The notes under the pieces are model-generated. The model did not search any database. It saw nothing but the letters and a program-made list of their open reading frames with translations, and had not been told where the DNA came from. DNA of 64,000 bases from Taeniopygia guttata (Eukaryota; Chordata; Aves; Passeriformes; Estrildidae), in assembly GCF_048771995.1 (NCBI RefSeq), contig NC_133024.1, positions 22,088,001 through 22,152,000 of the forward strand, read 5' to 3'. This document shows, in pieces, positions 25,901-39,335 of this stretch. Position numbers and translations under genes: made by a program. Position 1 is the stretch's first letter. Each line of letters opens with the position of its first letter.

Positions 25901-28900
25901 GCCATATCCTGGGTGCCCCTGCCCTTACTTGTTTTGGGGAAGGCTGATAAGGAGCAACTGGGGGTGCCTCCCCAGGCACCAGCTCACTGCTGCAGAGATG
26001 CTCCCAGCCTCGCTGAGCCAAGGCAAGCGCAGGGCGCTGCGTGTCGGAGCGGGTCTGGGAGCCCTTGCCTGGGCACGGTGGCTGCCTGCAGACAAAGGCA
26101 GGGCTGCTGCCTCCCCACAGGTTATTTTGGAGAAATGCCATCCTCGAAGTGAGAGCTGTGCCTCTCCTTCCCTTCTTTCTCCTCAGCTGGTGGATTGTGG
26201 CTCAAGGCTTCAAAGGCAACATTTTGAAGTCCCGACCAGCATTTGTGATCTCACAGCATTTTGCAGGCTAGGAGGGTTTTATGCTGACCTGTCTCCTTAC
26301 AGGCAGTCAGGGAAGCAGCAGACATGGCATGTGCTGAGGTGCCAGCATCTGCAAGGGGGATGTAGGAACCAGGCCAAAAAGGATCAAAAGCTGTTAATGA
26401 GCCACAGATGGTCAGCTTTATCTTGGAGCCTGGTGATTTGGGCTTCTAGAGCTTTCTGCTGAAGAAATATGTGAGTAAAAGCTTGTAGCAGGCAAGAGCT
26501 GGAAAGGAAGACCCTAAAATAAAGATCCTTAGACATACATGGGGGACCTCAAGAGATCATCTCTGCTAGAGGCTCATCTTGTTTTTTCTGAATGTCTCCT
26601 TAACTACTTGAACTACTTGTGGGCTGCAAAAAAAAAGACTAATTTTCCATGGAAGAATTTTGTAGTCGATAGGTAAGACCAGCAGAGGTTTATTTGTGGC
26701 TGTTACAGAGGAGGATCTCCAGAGGCTTTGCTTGAGTACAGAGCCCTGAAGGCTGCAATAGATGTGTTCCTCTCTTGCACAGGGCAGGATGCTCCCAACA
26801 GATGTTTGTTATCGGCAAAGTAAAGCGGAGAAACAGAAAAACTTCAGCTGGCAAGAAATGCAGAGGGAAATTATACTTGTTTCCCTTTTGTGCTTGCAGA
26901 GAGGATTCTTGAAGCTGCTTTCTGTCCCATTTTAACATTTTATGTTTATATAGCTTATCTCTTTCATGAAGAACTATTACATCCTGCAGCACGTTGTACA
27001 CTATATGAGAGCAGCTTGTTTTACCCATCCCAGGGCAGAGTGTGCCAGCTGCCCAACTGGATCTCAAGTCATGGAGCAGCATTTTCACAAAACTGAGTGC
27101 TTTTCTTCCTGAAAGAGTTTATTATATTTTCTAAGTTAAGAGATGGTGAATAATTTCCCTAATGGTAATTCTGAGATTGTATTTCCCTTAGATAGGTGAG
27201 TTTTCACAGTTGCTAGAGGGAGGGGAAAGATCTTATTCCTTCCCACTTATAATGCTGCACTTGTGGTCTGTAGGAAGTGATAGTATTTAATGTAATTTGG
27301 AGGGTAGGTACTGTCTGAGCTGATCTACAGATGACTTTGCACCAAACAGTGGAAGGTTTTTCTGGGGCTGTTTAGTGGTATGGGACAGTCACAGATTTCC
27401 CTTCTCAAAGAAAGCATTGACAGTCTCTGTAAGCAATTAGAGATAAATGTCCTTGAGGCAGAGGATGGCTTTTGCAAAGCATCTGAGTTCTTAAAGCAGT
27501 CTCTGTACAATAAAGGAATCTAATACCCCTGATGTTCCTTTACTGGACAGTAATATAAGGATTTTTGGAAAATCCAAAAAGTTCTAGATTTATATTTCCT
27601 GGTAGACAAGCAAATGTCAAGGGTTTGCTGTGTCCTCCCAGAACACTGCTGGGTGAGTCTTTGGAGAAGGCAATCTGATCTTTTCTGTGAAATGTTTGCT
27701 AAAACCTCTCAAGCAAATGTGATTTGTGCATTGAAAAGAAATTCTAAAATGATAAAGCAAAACACAACACAAAAGCTTCTTAGTCCTTTGCAACAGAAGA
27801 CAAGTCAGCTTCTTCAGTTAGATTATATAGGTTCTAAAAATGTCTTAGGCTGAGGAGAATACATTAATAGATGGAAGAGTAGATTAGAATCTCCTGTTGT
27901 CACCCCCAAAGCCCAGGAGCTGGTGTCATTGTTTATTCCTGGTCTTTTTACTGCTTACAGTTTTCTCCAAAAATGACTAAACATATAAAACATATTGGGT
28001 TTGGGGTTTGAGGTTTCCTTTTTTTTCCTTCCTCTGTTGTAGGCCAGACTCTGACCACAGTCATGTATTGTTTTTTTTCTCTCTTACTTCCAAATGCAGT
28101 CACATAACAATAGCCTGGAAAAGAAGAACTGGAAATTATTTGTTCATTAATTTATTTCCTTTTTTGGGCTACAAGGAGTGGGTTAGCATCTGGGCAAGGA
28201 GGTTGGGAGCTCCAAGCCATCTCTTTCAGGGTTGAAGAGAGATTAAATAGGAACCATCCTGTTAAAATGAGAAGCACTGTAGAAAGGCAGCCTTTCTGAA
28301 GCAAGCATCTCCATTGCTCCTTGTGCAGAGCCTCATGCTTGGGGCACCTTTTCACAGCTGAACTTTATTTGCTATTTATGTAACATCAGCTTCTTGCACA
28401 GACACTACTAAACAGGCTTTGTCTGCCACAGGCAGGCAGGGACCGACTGGAAGAGAAATGCTCCTCCTGTCTCGGGCTTCTTCAGAAGTGGGTGATTGTT
28501 TGCTTTCCTTAACAGTCTGCTAATAGGAGGTAGTGGATGGTGTTGTCTTTCTTATTTATTTACGTAGGGTTTCATGACATATGGTGATTTTGACTGTTGT
28601 CCTCAGCTGTAGAAACTGCTTTCTAAACCAAGCTAGCTATGATGGAGGCATTGTAGCAGGATGGTCTGTGAAGGAGGAAAACCTATCAGGGATATCAGAT
28701 TCCCAGCTGATTGTGTTCTGTCATCTCTCTCCTGAAGAGCAGGAAAAGAAGTGTTTTGCAGACAGGGTTAGGGTTTAATGTCTGGATCTTTGGGCCTTGG
28801 CAGGTGACACCTTTGCTTGCAAGGAAAAATATAAATCACCAGGTGGGACAACAATGAATATGTGACTGCTGTGCTGGTCAGGAGGGTTATTGTTAGAATA

Positions 28901-31900
28901 TCAAACAGTACAGGCAGTGAAATCTTGATATTTCCATTGATGTTTCAATGGATTTGGTCCTTACAGGAGAGAAAGCAGAAGCAAGTGGAGTTTATGCATA
29001 CTGGAGAGCGAACATAATCTGATAAAGGCTAGACCAGTCAGTAAAGTTTTCAGATCGCAGGAAATTTCCTCAAAGTATTTATTTATTTATGGCTCTGCTG
29101 AAAAATTTTCAACCAGCTGTGTTTAAAAAATAGCAGTAATGAGATACTTAAAAAAGGAGTTAATCTCTCCCTCTGAAAGACATGTCAAAGACATGCTGCA
29201 GAGCTCCAGCTGTAGCACAGGCAAGCCCTGGGCAATCCAAGTGGCCTAGCCATGCAGCCTGCGAGCTAAAGTCACACCTTGGGAAGCCAAACCCTGGAGG
29301 GAAGCACTGGCCTGTGGCAGGTCATGGGGATGGTGACCATGTGGCCATCCTCCAGGGGCAGCAGGTTTAGCCTTTGCAGCTCTTCAGCTCCCCAAATCTC
29401 CCCAGTTCTCTTAGGTCACAGCCACTTGTTCTCAGGGCAGCAAGGCCCAGTTTTGTCTGAAGTACTGGGAGGCCTTGAACTGTCTCTGACACCCCCGATG
29501 GGGAAATGCTGGAATGAGGAGGAAGGAACTGAAGGAACAAAAAACATGCTTTGCATGTCCCTGGGTTCTGCTGTTACAGACTACAAACCAGACTGGGTTT
29601 TTTATTTTGCTTTTAAATGCTTCTTTAGCCAGTACATTTTAAAAATTTTTTTTTCTGTCTGTCTTTTTGGGAGACAGAGCCAGTCTGGGACTCTCCATTT
29701 GGCCCATCCAGCCTATCCACAAAGCATGCACAAGCCATCTTCTCCAGGCTAATTTCCTTTAGGATTCCTTATGGCTTTGCAATGGCCAAACCTTTGTGTT
29801 TGATATCAAGGTGGAAAGGGAAGGCCAGCTGTGCTGTATCCTCCAGTCCTGTACCAGCAGGGCTCAGTGCTGGGTGCAGGAACTCTGTGAGAGCTACAGC
29901 TGTGAGAGTGGTAAAAAATGTGTGTGGTGATTGGTAGAAATTGTTCTGAGGAAGCAGATGCCTCCTCCTCTGATGATGATGGTGTGGCACATAGTAGACT
30001 GGAAAGGCAAAGCATGTTAATTTTGGTCCCAGGTGGAGGATTGTGTGGAGAAGTCTTGGCTCCTCTGTGCCTACTGGTTTCTGCTTCAAGATGCATATCA
30101 CAACAGAAAAATCTCCTCTCCTGTTTCCTTTTTCCACCACTGGTAGCTAATCAAGATTTGGTTTTAATGACTTCCCTCTACTCTCTCTGTTTCCTCTCCC
30201 CCTGCCCCACACATGCCTTTTTTATATTTTTTATGCATTTCTTTTTGGCAGAAGTTGAAACACAAGAAGCATTTGGACCGAGATTAAAACAGTGGAGGAG
30301 CATGTTGGGCAGTGCAGTGCTTTGTTCTGAGTTCAGGGGGAAGCGAGGGGGGGACGGGATGTCATTTCCCAGATGGGGACCCGCCAAAGATGTTCTTGCT
30401 TCAGAAAGCAACGAGTGATTTTTGAGGCTATACCAGGTTTAACCCTTTGTTCACCCACTTCTGCCATCCAGGGAGACAGCAAAGACCTGGACCAAAAGTG
30501 GTATGGTGTCATGTTATGTGGCACAGGTGATGTGAGTGGTCTCAAGCCAAAGTCTGCTGTTGTGATTAAACGCTGTCAGTGGTCTGAGGTGCTTGTTTTC
30601 TTGTTGAAAACCCTAAGGAGTGGATGAGCAGTCTGCACTTGTGTATGACTGAGGGTCCAACACCAGTGTGATTGTGGTTGGAAAAACGAGATCAGCATGT
30701 TCCTTATAGGGGTTAGGACTGCTGTGCTATCTTCTGCCCTGCCAGAAACACCATGAGATTTGGGATGGTACTTAACTCTGCTTCAGGTGTTCCCGTTGCA
30801 TGACAGGGAGTACTTTTGCCTTGTGATGCTTGGAAAACACCTTGTCCTGTGACCAAAGGAGCCCTGCACTGCTGGGACTGCAGCAGCAGCAAGCCCGAGG
30901 TAGCTTGCGGCTGTGCTGGGGACCACTGGCTGGTCATAGCACTGGTTCCTCCTGTTTGCTTTGAGCCAGTCTCCCATGTGAGAAAATTGCAAGTTTGGAG
31001 GGTATGGGAGGCAGAAAACCTCTATATGCATGAATTTACTGCCATATTTATAGTTCCTTGGGCCTTAAACATTGCATCATGTGTGTAGGCTGCTGATTTA
31101 AGTGCCCAAGGGCTGTTGCACAGTAGCAAATTTAGGGTGAGGATACAGGAGAGGAGCAGAGAAGGGAAAGTTAAAGCAACTCTGCCTCTTCATTAATATC
31201 TCTTCCAGGTTATAAATACTTGGAGCACTTATGTCAGGACTCTAGAGGAGGTCATTTATCTCCTGATGAAAAGCACCTCTAAGGTTTTTGTCTGTGGTAC
31301 TGGACTGTTTCTTAGTATGGAGGTTCAGCCTTTTAAATCTGGATGGGGTTCTCCTGTGGAAGGCCACCCTCTTCCCTCAGAGTTGGAGTGAACCAATGCT
31401 GTATGTATAAAATGCATCAAATCTCTTTGTGTAAAGTCAGACAGAGTCACTATTCACCACAACTAACCCTGCAAGCTTCTATTTCTTTAGGTCCAGCAGC
31501 CTCTCTGGGCCCTTTGATCTCTCTAGTCCTTCTCTAGCTAGGAGGATGACAGCTTTCCTAACCCCCCTGTGAACCCCCTGAACATAAACGCAGTCTAGGT
31601 ACCAAGGTGTCAGTAATTTTGAGCTGCAGAAACCACAGTGTTCCTCTTTGCAGCATTGTGCGGAATTCAGCTGGCCACAAACATGCCAAGGAATGATTTA
31701 CCAACACTGCTGTGGGTGCATCCATGGCTAGTGACTAACAGAGAAGTGATGCATCTGGAGCTGGCCTTGAAAGCTGCCCTGCGTCTCTTACATGTCTTTC
31801 AGACAGCCAGGAGAGGTCTGATCTATAGGAAATTAGTATAATGCCACTCTGGTGTCATTGTTGGGATGAGGTGCAGAAGAACAGGGTCATGTAGACAAAA

Positions 31901-33515
31901 GATGCATGTGTGGAATTGCCTGTGATGGGTTTCAGCTTTATTTTTGACAAGTTCAATCTTGAATGCTTTCCCAGGGAGGTCAGCCGACCTGGTTGGAAAT
32001 TGAATGTGCATACCTTACTGCACAGCATGTCTAAACTTGCATATTTTTCATCCATCTTCTTGGATCCCTTAAGTCATCCAGGTACCCTTTCCAGCAGTCT
32101 TGTGAACTATGGGAGGGAAGCCTTGACTGATGGATAGGCACTTAGGTGTGAAGCAGAGGCCAGTGTTTCCCTTGACTTGCCCAGTGCCACTAGACACCCT
32201 TGGCTTCAGGGCTGGGATCAGCGGTTTGCCCTCAGATCTTTGGCCCTGGTCTCTGGCTCCTCATAAGCACAGTAAATACCACTGCAAGCTCTTAGGTAAA
32301 GTGGGACTAAAATGCATGGTACCAGAGCTGTTGGGTATTGCTCACTATCTTGGAGGACCACTTTCAGCCTGAACTTTGGCATTATTTCACGTGCCCAGGT
32401 GGCTGCATGTGTGTGTGCAGGAAGGTGTCCACTGAACAACACAAGACTGCTGTACTCCCACCTGCCCAGTTCTGCAAAACCTATTCTATATGAAAACATT
32501 TTGAAGGTGTGAATTGCTCATTGTTTGTCCATCCTGGTGGTGGGTCTTCCTGCAGTAGTTCATCCCCTTGGCTTCACTAGTGCCTGCTGATGGGCTCAGT
32601 TGGCCTGTGACTGCTGATCATTGGGTATTTGCAAATGGTGCCACATTGGCTCTGCTACTTCTTCTCTGTTTACTTAGTTCTTGGCAGCTGGATGTTTGAA
32701 TGTTTGCTTGACAAACACTTTCCCTGAAGTCTCTGATTACAGAAAGTTTAGTCTGACAAACCCCAATGAATTATTCTGTTCTCTGTTGTCAATGGTATCT
32801 CTCTGTCTCCCTTAACCACAATATTTTGTGTGCGGTGCAAATTCATATTTTCCCCTTGTTGCAATCAGCATGCCCCTCCCTGTTTGGTTCAGTTACCCAG
32901 GCAGTATCCCCAAGATGCTGACATCTGTATTTTACTAATCCAAAAATCCTGGGGCTACCGGGAAGCAGTTCAGATAATAACACTGCATACCTCTCTAGCA
33001 CCTTTCATATGAGAATCTGAAATTGTCTGACTCATGTTCATCTCATTACTGCTTGTACCAGCTGGAGTTTGCTGTTCCTGTTTTTGCAGCCTGGAAAGCT
33101 GAGACACGGGGTAGGGGTATATTTTGTCCAATAGAGGAGGAGATTCCAGAAATGTGTCATAACCTCCAAGACTATGAGTTTCTATCCCTCTCTGTCTTGC
33201 TAATTTGCCTCCAAAAGGGAAAGAGATCGGAGTGGGATGGTTGGTTTTGAGTAATGCTTTATTTGCAGTCTCAGTAAATTCCACCCAAAAACAAAAAAGC
33301 AATTGCAATATTTCTCCAAGGTAGTTACCTTCCTTGCCTGTGATCATAATGTAGTTCTCAGGAAGAAAACTATCCAAATACTGTCTCTTGTTATCAGTTT
33401 GGTGGTTTGGAGCAATGCTGAAGGACAAGTGTTCATGGCTGGCCTGGGGCGGGTGAAGTCCTTACTGTGTTTCAGGGGTGGTAATGAGACTTGTGAAAAC
33501 ATGTCTGCAGGTGTC

Positions 33516-33524
33516 TGGGTGGTC
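33516..33524 (-). promoter_or_regulatory. Exact GLI consensus 9-mer
   Basis: This is a second perfect TGGGTGGTC in intron 1, about 0.9 kb upstream of the GC-rich segment at 34,430. BOC expression is known to be repressed by Hedgehog signalling, so GLI input is plausible, but a single motif is not proof. Confidence 0.35.
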
Positions 33525-34429
33525 AGGCCAGGCTGTTAATCCATCCAGCTGCTGGCCTGTTTTGGACAGGGTCCAAGACCAGGTAGGACACTGCTGCTTT
33601 TCTTACAGCCTCCAAACACAGCTGAGGACCTTCCAAGCAAACCCGGGCTGGTTTATGGTTTTGGGTGGAAACCACAAGCAAACCCCATGTCAATTTGCTG
33701 GATTCTGCCCCAAACCAGGCAGAGTGCATACATTTCTTTTTCATTTTGCTCGGAGGTGACTGGAAGAGGGAGGAAAACCTGCATGGATCCAGTGTTGATG
33801 TAAGGCCATAGGTGATCTTTTCCTTAAGCCTTCCAATGCCATTCCCATGGCTAGACCAGACAGATGAAGGCAGAATAATAAATAATACCCAAGTTAACAT
33901 CTCCTGGGAGCTTGGGTTTAAGAGGAGGGCTATTTTGTCTGAAACCCTTCCAGAAAGGGACAGTTGGGAGGGGGATTAATGTAAATGTGGACCTTCAACA
34001 TATGTAATCTCAGTGGGTCAGGGTTTCCTGTGCTGTGGGGCCCTGGAGCATAATGTACATGGGAAATAGAAACCCCAAGAAAGAAAGAAAGGGGGAGAAT
34101 TGCATGCCCTGGGGGGATAAAAGTGCATTTCTTTTTCACTGCATCAGAACACACTAATTTTTGCCCGAGAGGGAGGGCAAGCACATGCAAAAAGAGTCCA
34201 GCTTGCTAGGAAAGGGGTGGGAAGCTGTGATGCCAAATAGCTCAGGAAATGTGGCTGTAGGACTGTCCCTCCCTCCACTTCCACGCAGGGCACAAGACCC
34301 CACAGCCGGCATGTGCCAGGGCTTTGTAAGGGAGTCACGCTCTCCCCTTGAGTCCAGGGCACCCCTGGCTCCCCAGTCTGTCCCCCTTCTCCCGTTCCCT
34401 CTTCTCTCATGTACTTTTATTCATTCTGC

Positions 34430-34960
34430 AAGCAGCGTACGCCAAATCCAACTTCACAGCTGGCTCTGCTCCACATGTTTGTTTTCTGTGCCTGCGCGGC
34501 GCTCGCCAGCTCAGCTCGCTGAGAGGTGGAGGCGGCAGGGGGGGGCAGAGCAGGGCTGGTGGCTAGGGAAACGGGAGCAGGCTGCTGCTTGCCAAGCCCT
34601 TATTTGTTTAAAGCTTAAGCCTGTTTGAGAGAGCCTTTTTGGAGTGAGGGGTAAGTGGCAGGGGTGGGATGCGGGGGAATGGAGAAAGTAAACCGCGTGT
34701 CAAGCAAAGCAAACTTTACAGCTGGAGTTGGTGCTGATGCCTGTTGTGCGAAAGGCCTGGGAGGGCCCTGGGCTCTGAGCTCGTGCTTCTGGCGTGGGTT
34801 CGAGTGTGAACGGCGAGAGCGACAGGCGGGGAGCCTGCGGCGGGTCTGTGCTGTGCCCAGCCCTCGCTCTGCTGGGCACTGCTGCTGCTGCTCAACAAAC
34901 CTGGCTGTGCCACTTGCCAGCGCGTCCTAGGAGCTGGCTGGGGCACAGGCAGGTGAGTCT
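34430..34960 (+). promoter_or_regulatory. GC-rich intronic segment, candidate alternative promoter and first exon
   Basis: CpG frequency and GC content rise locally (for example around 34,490-34,560 and 34,770-34,860). The segment ends at a consensus donor: CAG at 34,950-34,952 followed by GTGAGT at 34,953. It contains two similar 20-bp elements with central CAGCTG E-boxes (34,444-34,463 and 34,706-34,725). The arrangement resembles an alternative non-coding first exon that could splice to 46,407. There is no transcript evidence in the sequence itself, so this is inference. Confidence 0.35.
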
Positions 34961-35939
34961 CCCTTCCCAGGCTCTGAGGTAGCAGCATGTTGCCATCCTT
35001 TCATTACAGAGCATCCCCTTGTCGACAGAGAGAAACCTTATGCTACCCCTGCCCATCTGTCTGTGCAGGGTGACCTGAGGTCTTGCTTCATCTCCTGCCA
35101 TGTTTGGCTCACTGTCCTCAATGGGGCCATCATTTTTGGAAAGGCGTGTTTATTGTTGCAATGGGGCAAATCACATGCAAACACAACCTTTTAAAAAGCC
35201 TAAACAATGGCAACCCTCTCCTCTTCATCTCTGGGAAGAGGGGAAATCTGTCATCCTGAGACCGCACTGTGAGAGTGTCCCCCATGATTTTTCACTTCAG
35301 GCCCCATGGGGTTTTGGAGCAGCGTGGCAGCTGCTGGTCGTGGCACACAGTAGGGCTCTGGCTCGGCCCATCTGGGTTCTGGCATCGGTGCTAGTCCCCA
35401 CACCCCACCTTAGGCATTTGGCACAAGCCAGAGCATTTTCTATGGACAGTCATTTCTGTCCCTTTGTTTTACTAGCCTTGAGCTTCCTCTTGTGTTTTTT
35501 TGGAGCAGTGACATGTCTTCCAGGGGAAATTTGTCCCAGCAGAGAGTTCTAGAGACTTTTGACCTGCTCCCATAACGAAAATTAATATTGTTAGTGAAAA
35601 GCAATTTAGTGACAGCTATGGAGAGTAAAAACTCCCATTTATTCTCAAATTTTTGAAAGAAAAAAAACCCCCAACTTTTAAATACCGTCTTCAAAGGACA
35701 AGAAAAATGGGCTTGTGCTCTTTTGCATTCCAGCAACAAGTCATTGCTGAAAGGAGTGCAAACTAGAAGGCAGTTTCTCTTTATGGTGGTGATGGGGATG
35801 TCTCTAAAGCCAGCCATCTGGGGATTAAACTTTGTATTGACGTTACTGGCAAGTACTTTGTCCTGTCTCTTTTGTGTATTCTTCTGGATTTTGATGTCAA
35901 CTGTGTTAAACTAGCCTTGTGCTTGTTAATGCAGTTTCT

Positions 35940-35975
35940 GGGCCTGCTCCCATTGAAGTCATGGCAAAGATCAGG
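35940..35975. repeat. Short fragment of old amniote repeat
   Basis: The block 'CTCCCATTGAAGTCATGG' followed by 'AAAGATCAGGC' resembles the central module of the same old repeat family suggested at 13,727 and 43,329. It is too short to be certain. Confidence 0.35.
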
Positions 35976-38151
35976 CTGATTTTGGTGGCAGTAGAATCAA
36001 GTAGTCTGTTATAATCCAGAGGATGTGTTGTTTTAGCAGGTATTTCTCCTGTGCCACTGGCTTAGGTTTATTATAAGCTTGGTCAGTTTTTTATTGCAGC
36101 AGTTGTAGGCACCCTTGCTCTTGAAGTACACACTGGAAGAAGGTTCAGAGCCTAGGAAAGCTACCCAGGTCTTTGCTCTGCCCACAGGAAAATTTCCCCA
36201 GAGCAGCTTCCCCCAAGGAAGGCTTAACAGTGTCACTGGCAGTTTCTGTGGACTTTTCTGGTTTGTGGTTTGGGGTTTTTTTTATTAGTGTATTTGTTTC
36301 AGTCTACTACTGTTTCTAATTGGACATGGACAAGATTTTTCTATTGTTCCTAGACAAAGATTATTTGAAATGTTTTTTTCTTAGTTTGGTACTTAGAGGT
36401 AGGCTTATTTGGGCTGCTCTTAAAAAGCATTTGTAGCTGCTGTGTCTGGCTTGTGATCTACTCTGTGAACAAGAGCTTCTGAGTCTCATTTTGAAGGTTG
36501 CCGAGCTGACAGACACTGAAATGTGCTTGCTCCCTGAGCACTCCTGCTGTGCTCCATGCAGATGCTGACTGGTGGGGTTTGTCCACCACTCCTCTGTGCT
36601 TTGGTGCAGAGAGAGGAGTGTTTCAGCTGGTGGTTACCAGCATGAATGGATGCTGGGATATTTATTGTCTGTCCTGTTTGCAAGCTTGACCCCATCACAT
36701 GACAGAAACAATAAAATGGAGATGGGTCTTTTCAGGGCAGCTCCATGTCACACCTTTGCCATGATTTGTGGTCTTCCTTCTCATTCTTGACCACTGCTCT
36801 GGCTGCGGAGAGGCCATAGGGTGATATTAGGTAGCCTAGGATTTGGGGTTTTTTAGCTGCAACATCAGTGGCAAAATGGTTGCTCTGGTCAACAACTTGA
36901 TGTCCTGTAGTCAGGGAGTGAGAGTTGGCTGTGTGTGTTCCCCAAGAGCTCCTGGGAAAGTGATGCAGAGTGAAAACAGCTTTGGATAAGAGCATCCTGT
37001 TTGGTATCCCCATGGAAAAAATGCCGTTTCACTGGGACCAGGGCATGCTACAGAAGTGTATCTGTTGATTAAGCTTTTGTCTTAGAGTAACAAGGAGCTT
37101 CCGGTGGAGAGCAGGAGTGGTTTTCTTGCTATTCTAAGCAGGCCACATTTAAATTAAGTGGAGAAGTGTCAGCTGGGGAGAGAGAATTGCTTGAGAGGTG
37201 ATGGTGTGAGGTGACAGCCCCTGCTCAGAAGCAAACAGGACAAGGACTTGAGCCTGGATACACACGCGGCAGGTGAACTATGGCATTGCCCTGTCCTTGC
37301 CCTGAAGCAGTTGCCCAAATGCAACATAAAGAAATCTGCCAAAATCCCAACTCCTCTATTTCTTCTGTCTTCACCCTCTCATTTAAATTTAATTTTCCTG
37401 CTTTTTCTTTTCTGTCACCTTTATTCCACACTTCCCTTTAGTATCTCTGAGGGCTTTTGGCCAGCATCACTTCCCTTGGCGTCTGCTGGGCCTGCCTTCT
37501 GACCTCTCCGTAACCCAAGAGGCAATTAGACTCTCAACATCAGATTTCAAGGTTTGGGGTTTTTTTTTGTTTGCAAAGGATGAGAAGGGAAAAACAAAAG
37601 CAGTGCCCTGAGTATTGTAAACTACCCACAGTCACATCTGTGCCTGTGTGATGACAGCTCCTGGTGGGACCTGCCCATCGCTCCCCGCGCCCTCATCCAC
37701 TGCAGCTGTTGACAGGGAGGGAGCAACCTGAGGCCTGACTCATGTCGATGTAGGATTCAGCGTGGTGAAGCCCAGACCAGAGCCAGCAGCATCAGCTGGT
37801 ACTTGCCACCCATCCTATGGGTCCCACTGCATCAGATGCCAGCAGAGCCATTCCCTGGGCTTTTCTTGCCCAGATGTACACTCTCACTTATCTCAGCTCT
37901 CTGTTACGTGTTTTTCCTCTTTGTCCAAAGAGCAAAAAGGTAGGGACAGGTAAATATTTTTAGAGGTTGTATCAAGTATCCTAAAGTAACTAACTCTTCT
38001 ACCCAATGGTGTGAAGTCTAGAGGACATGGGATTGTTTGTGGTTAGTACAGCATCTGGCTGCATTGACACTGATCTCCGGCCTTAGTTGTGCTGAGAATG
38101 ATAAAGCAAGTGTTGCTTTCATATGTCAAGTGAGAATGCTACAGGCAAGTA

Positions 38152-38194
38152 ATACTCTCACTGTATTACTGTGAGAGTAATACAGTGAGAGTAT
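38152..38194. repeat. Perfect inverted repeat, 19-bp arms with 5-nt loop
   Basis: The left arm at 38,152-38,170 is the exact reverse complement of the right arm at 38,176-38,194, with GTGAG between. The bases just outside (38,151 and 38,195) do not pair. Transcripts of either strand could form a 19-bp hairpin. The perfect arms and tiny loop fit a recent template-switch event better than an old transposon end. Confidence 0.97.
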
Positions 38195-38958
38195 ACTGTG
38201 ACTGAAGGTGTGTTTTCACATCATACTGGTATCAGTGGGTGACCCCTTTCCTGCTGCCTCCTCTGAAATATTTCTTACAATGAAGATTCAGTGTTGTCCC
38301 ATAGCAAAGCAAAGCATCAAAAAAGCAAGACTTCATTGCTGCACATCAACTGAATTTATAGCAGGTGTGAAGAAAACTGAAAACACTCCAGAGCAAATAC
38401 CTCATCACATGTGTGACTACATTGATGTGGTTTTCAATGGGATCCTGACCCTTTCTTCCTGACACCAGCCTTGGCAAGAGAGGAGGTTGAGCTGCACCTC
38501 TGTGGGACCTTGATCTCACATTAACTTGATAGCAGCAATTCTGCTGTTCACTGACATTTGAAGATCAAGCCCCTGAATGCAGGGCCTGACCCTTCCACAA
38601 GTGCTGCAGATGCACAGCTCTTTCAGGATTCCTCAGCTCCCTAAACTGGGACCTTGGCTACGAGGCAGGAGAGTCTACAGGTGGATCAAGAATGAGAAGG
38701 ATGGAGAGTGCTGAGGAAAAGCTGTGGCAGCTCTCCCAGTTCGGGAGTGATTCTGGATGGAAAGGTTTTGATTGGAGAGGCAGTCTGTTCCATCCACGGG
38801 GGCAGCGCTGGCAGCTGCTCCAGGGCCCCTTTCTCCCAGCACGCACTTGGGAGAAGGAGCCAGAGAGCAGCCAGTAGTTCCAGGCTTGTTGCAGCAACAA
38901 CATCTGTTTCCTAGGTGCACTTTGTTTCTGAAGAGGTTGTGCAGCACGCTCCATCTGC

Positions 38959-38962
<4 letters not shown>

Positions 38963-39000
<38 letters not shown>
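38963..39000. repeat. Uninterrupted T38 homopolymer
   Basis: Thirty-eight consecutive T on the + strand. It could be the poly(A) tail of a minus-strand retro-insertion, but no polyadenylation hexamer lies next to it on the minus strand and no target-site duplication is evident. Its length may also reflect assembly or polymerase uncertainty. Confidence 0.95.
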
Positions 39001-39001
<1 letters not shown>

Positions 39002-39330
39002 GTTTGTTTTGTTTTCCCTCTTTGCCGCTTGTGCCGCGTTCGGGGCGGCTCTGAGGGGAGGCAGGCGCTTCCCGGGAGGACCCTGCGCCAGCTCCGTGCC
39101 AGCGCTGGCTGTCGGGCTCTTTGCATCCGCAGCAGTATTGTCAGCATCTTGGCAGCTGGCCGGCCGCATGCTTATTAGTTACTACTTTCCTCTTGCCCTC
39201 CACCTCTCCTTCGCCTCCCGAAGCACCTCCACGCTCTCCCTTCCCCCTTCCCACTCCTGCCCCATCGGCTGGCCAGCCCTTCGGGGAGCCCCCAGCCTCT
39301 CCAGATTAGAGCTCTCCAGGGACTTCGTCC
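39001..39330. other. CpG-containing GC-rich block next to the T38 run
   Basis: GC and CpG content are high from about 39,025 to 39,180, including an FseI-type GGCCGGCC palindrome near 39,160. It is then pyrimidine-rich to about 39,300. It may be part of a regulatory domain with the AT-rich elements that follow. No coding potential was recognised: the long open frame across it is a poly-phenylalanine artefact of the T run. Confidence 0.35.
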
Positions 39331-39335
39331 TTTTC

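Noticed and set aside
28933..28952. Short inverted repeat with 8-bp arms
   Set aside because: Arms this short are expected by chance in 64 kb, with no supporting context.
39001..39180. Processed retrocopy with poly(A) tail on the minus strand
   Set aside because: The T38 run fits, but there is no polyadenylation hexamer beside it, no recognisable source gene and no visible target duplication.
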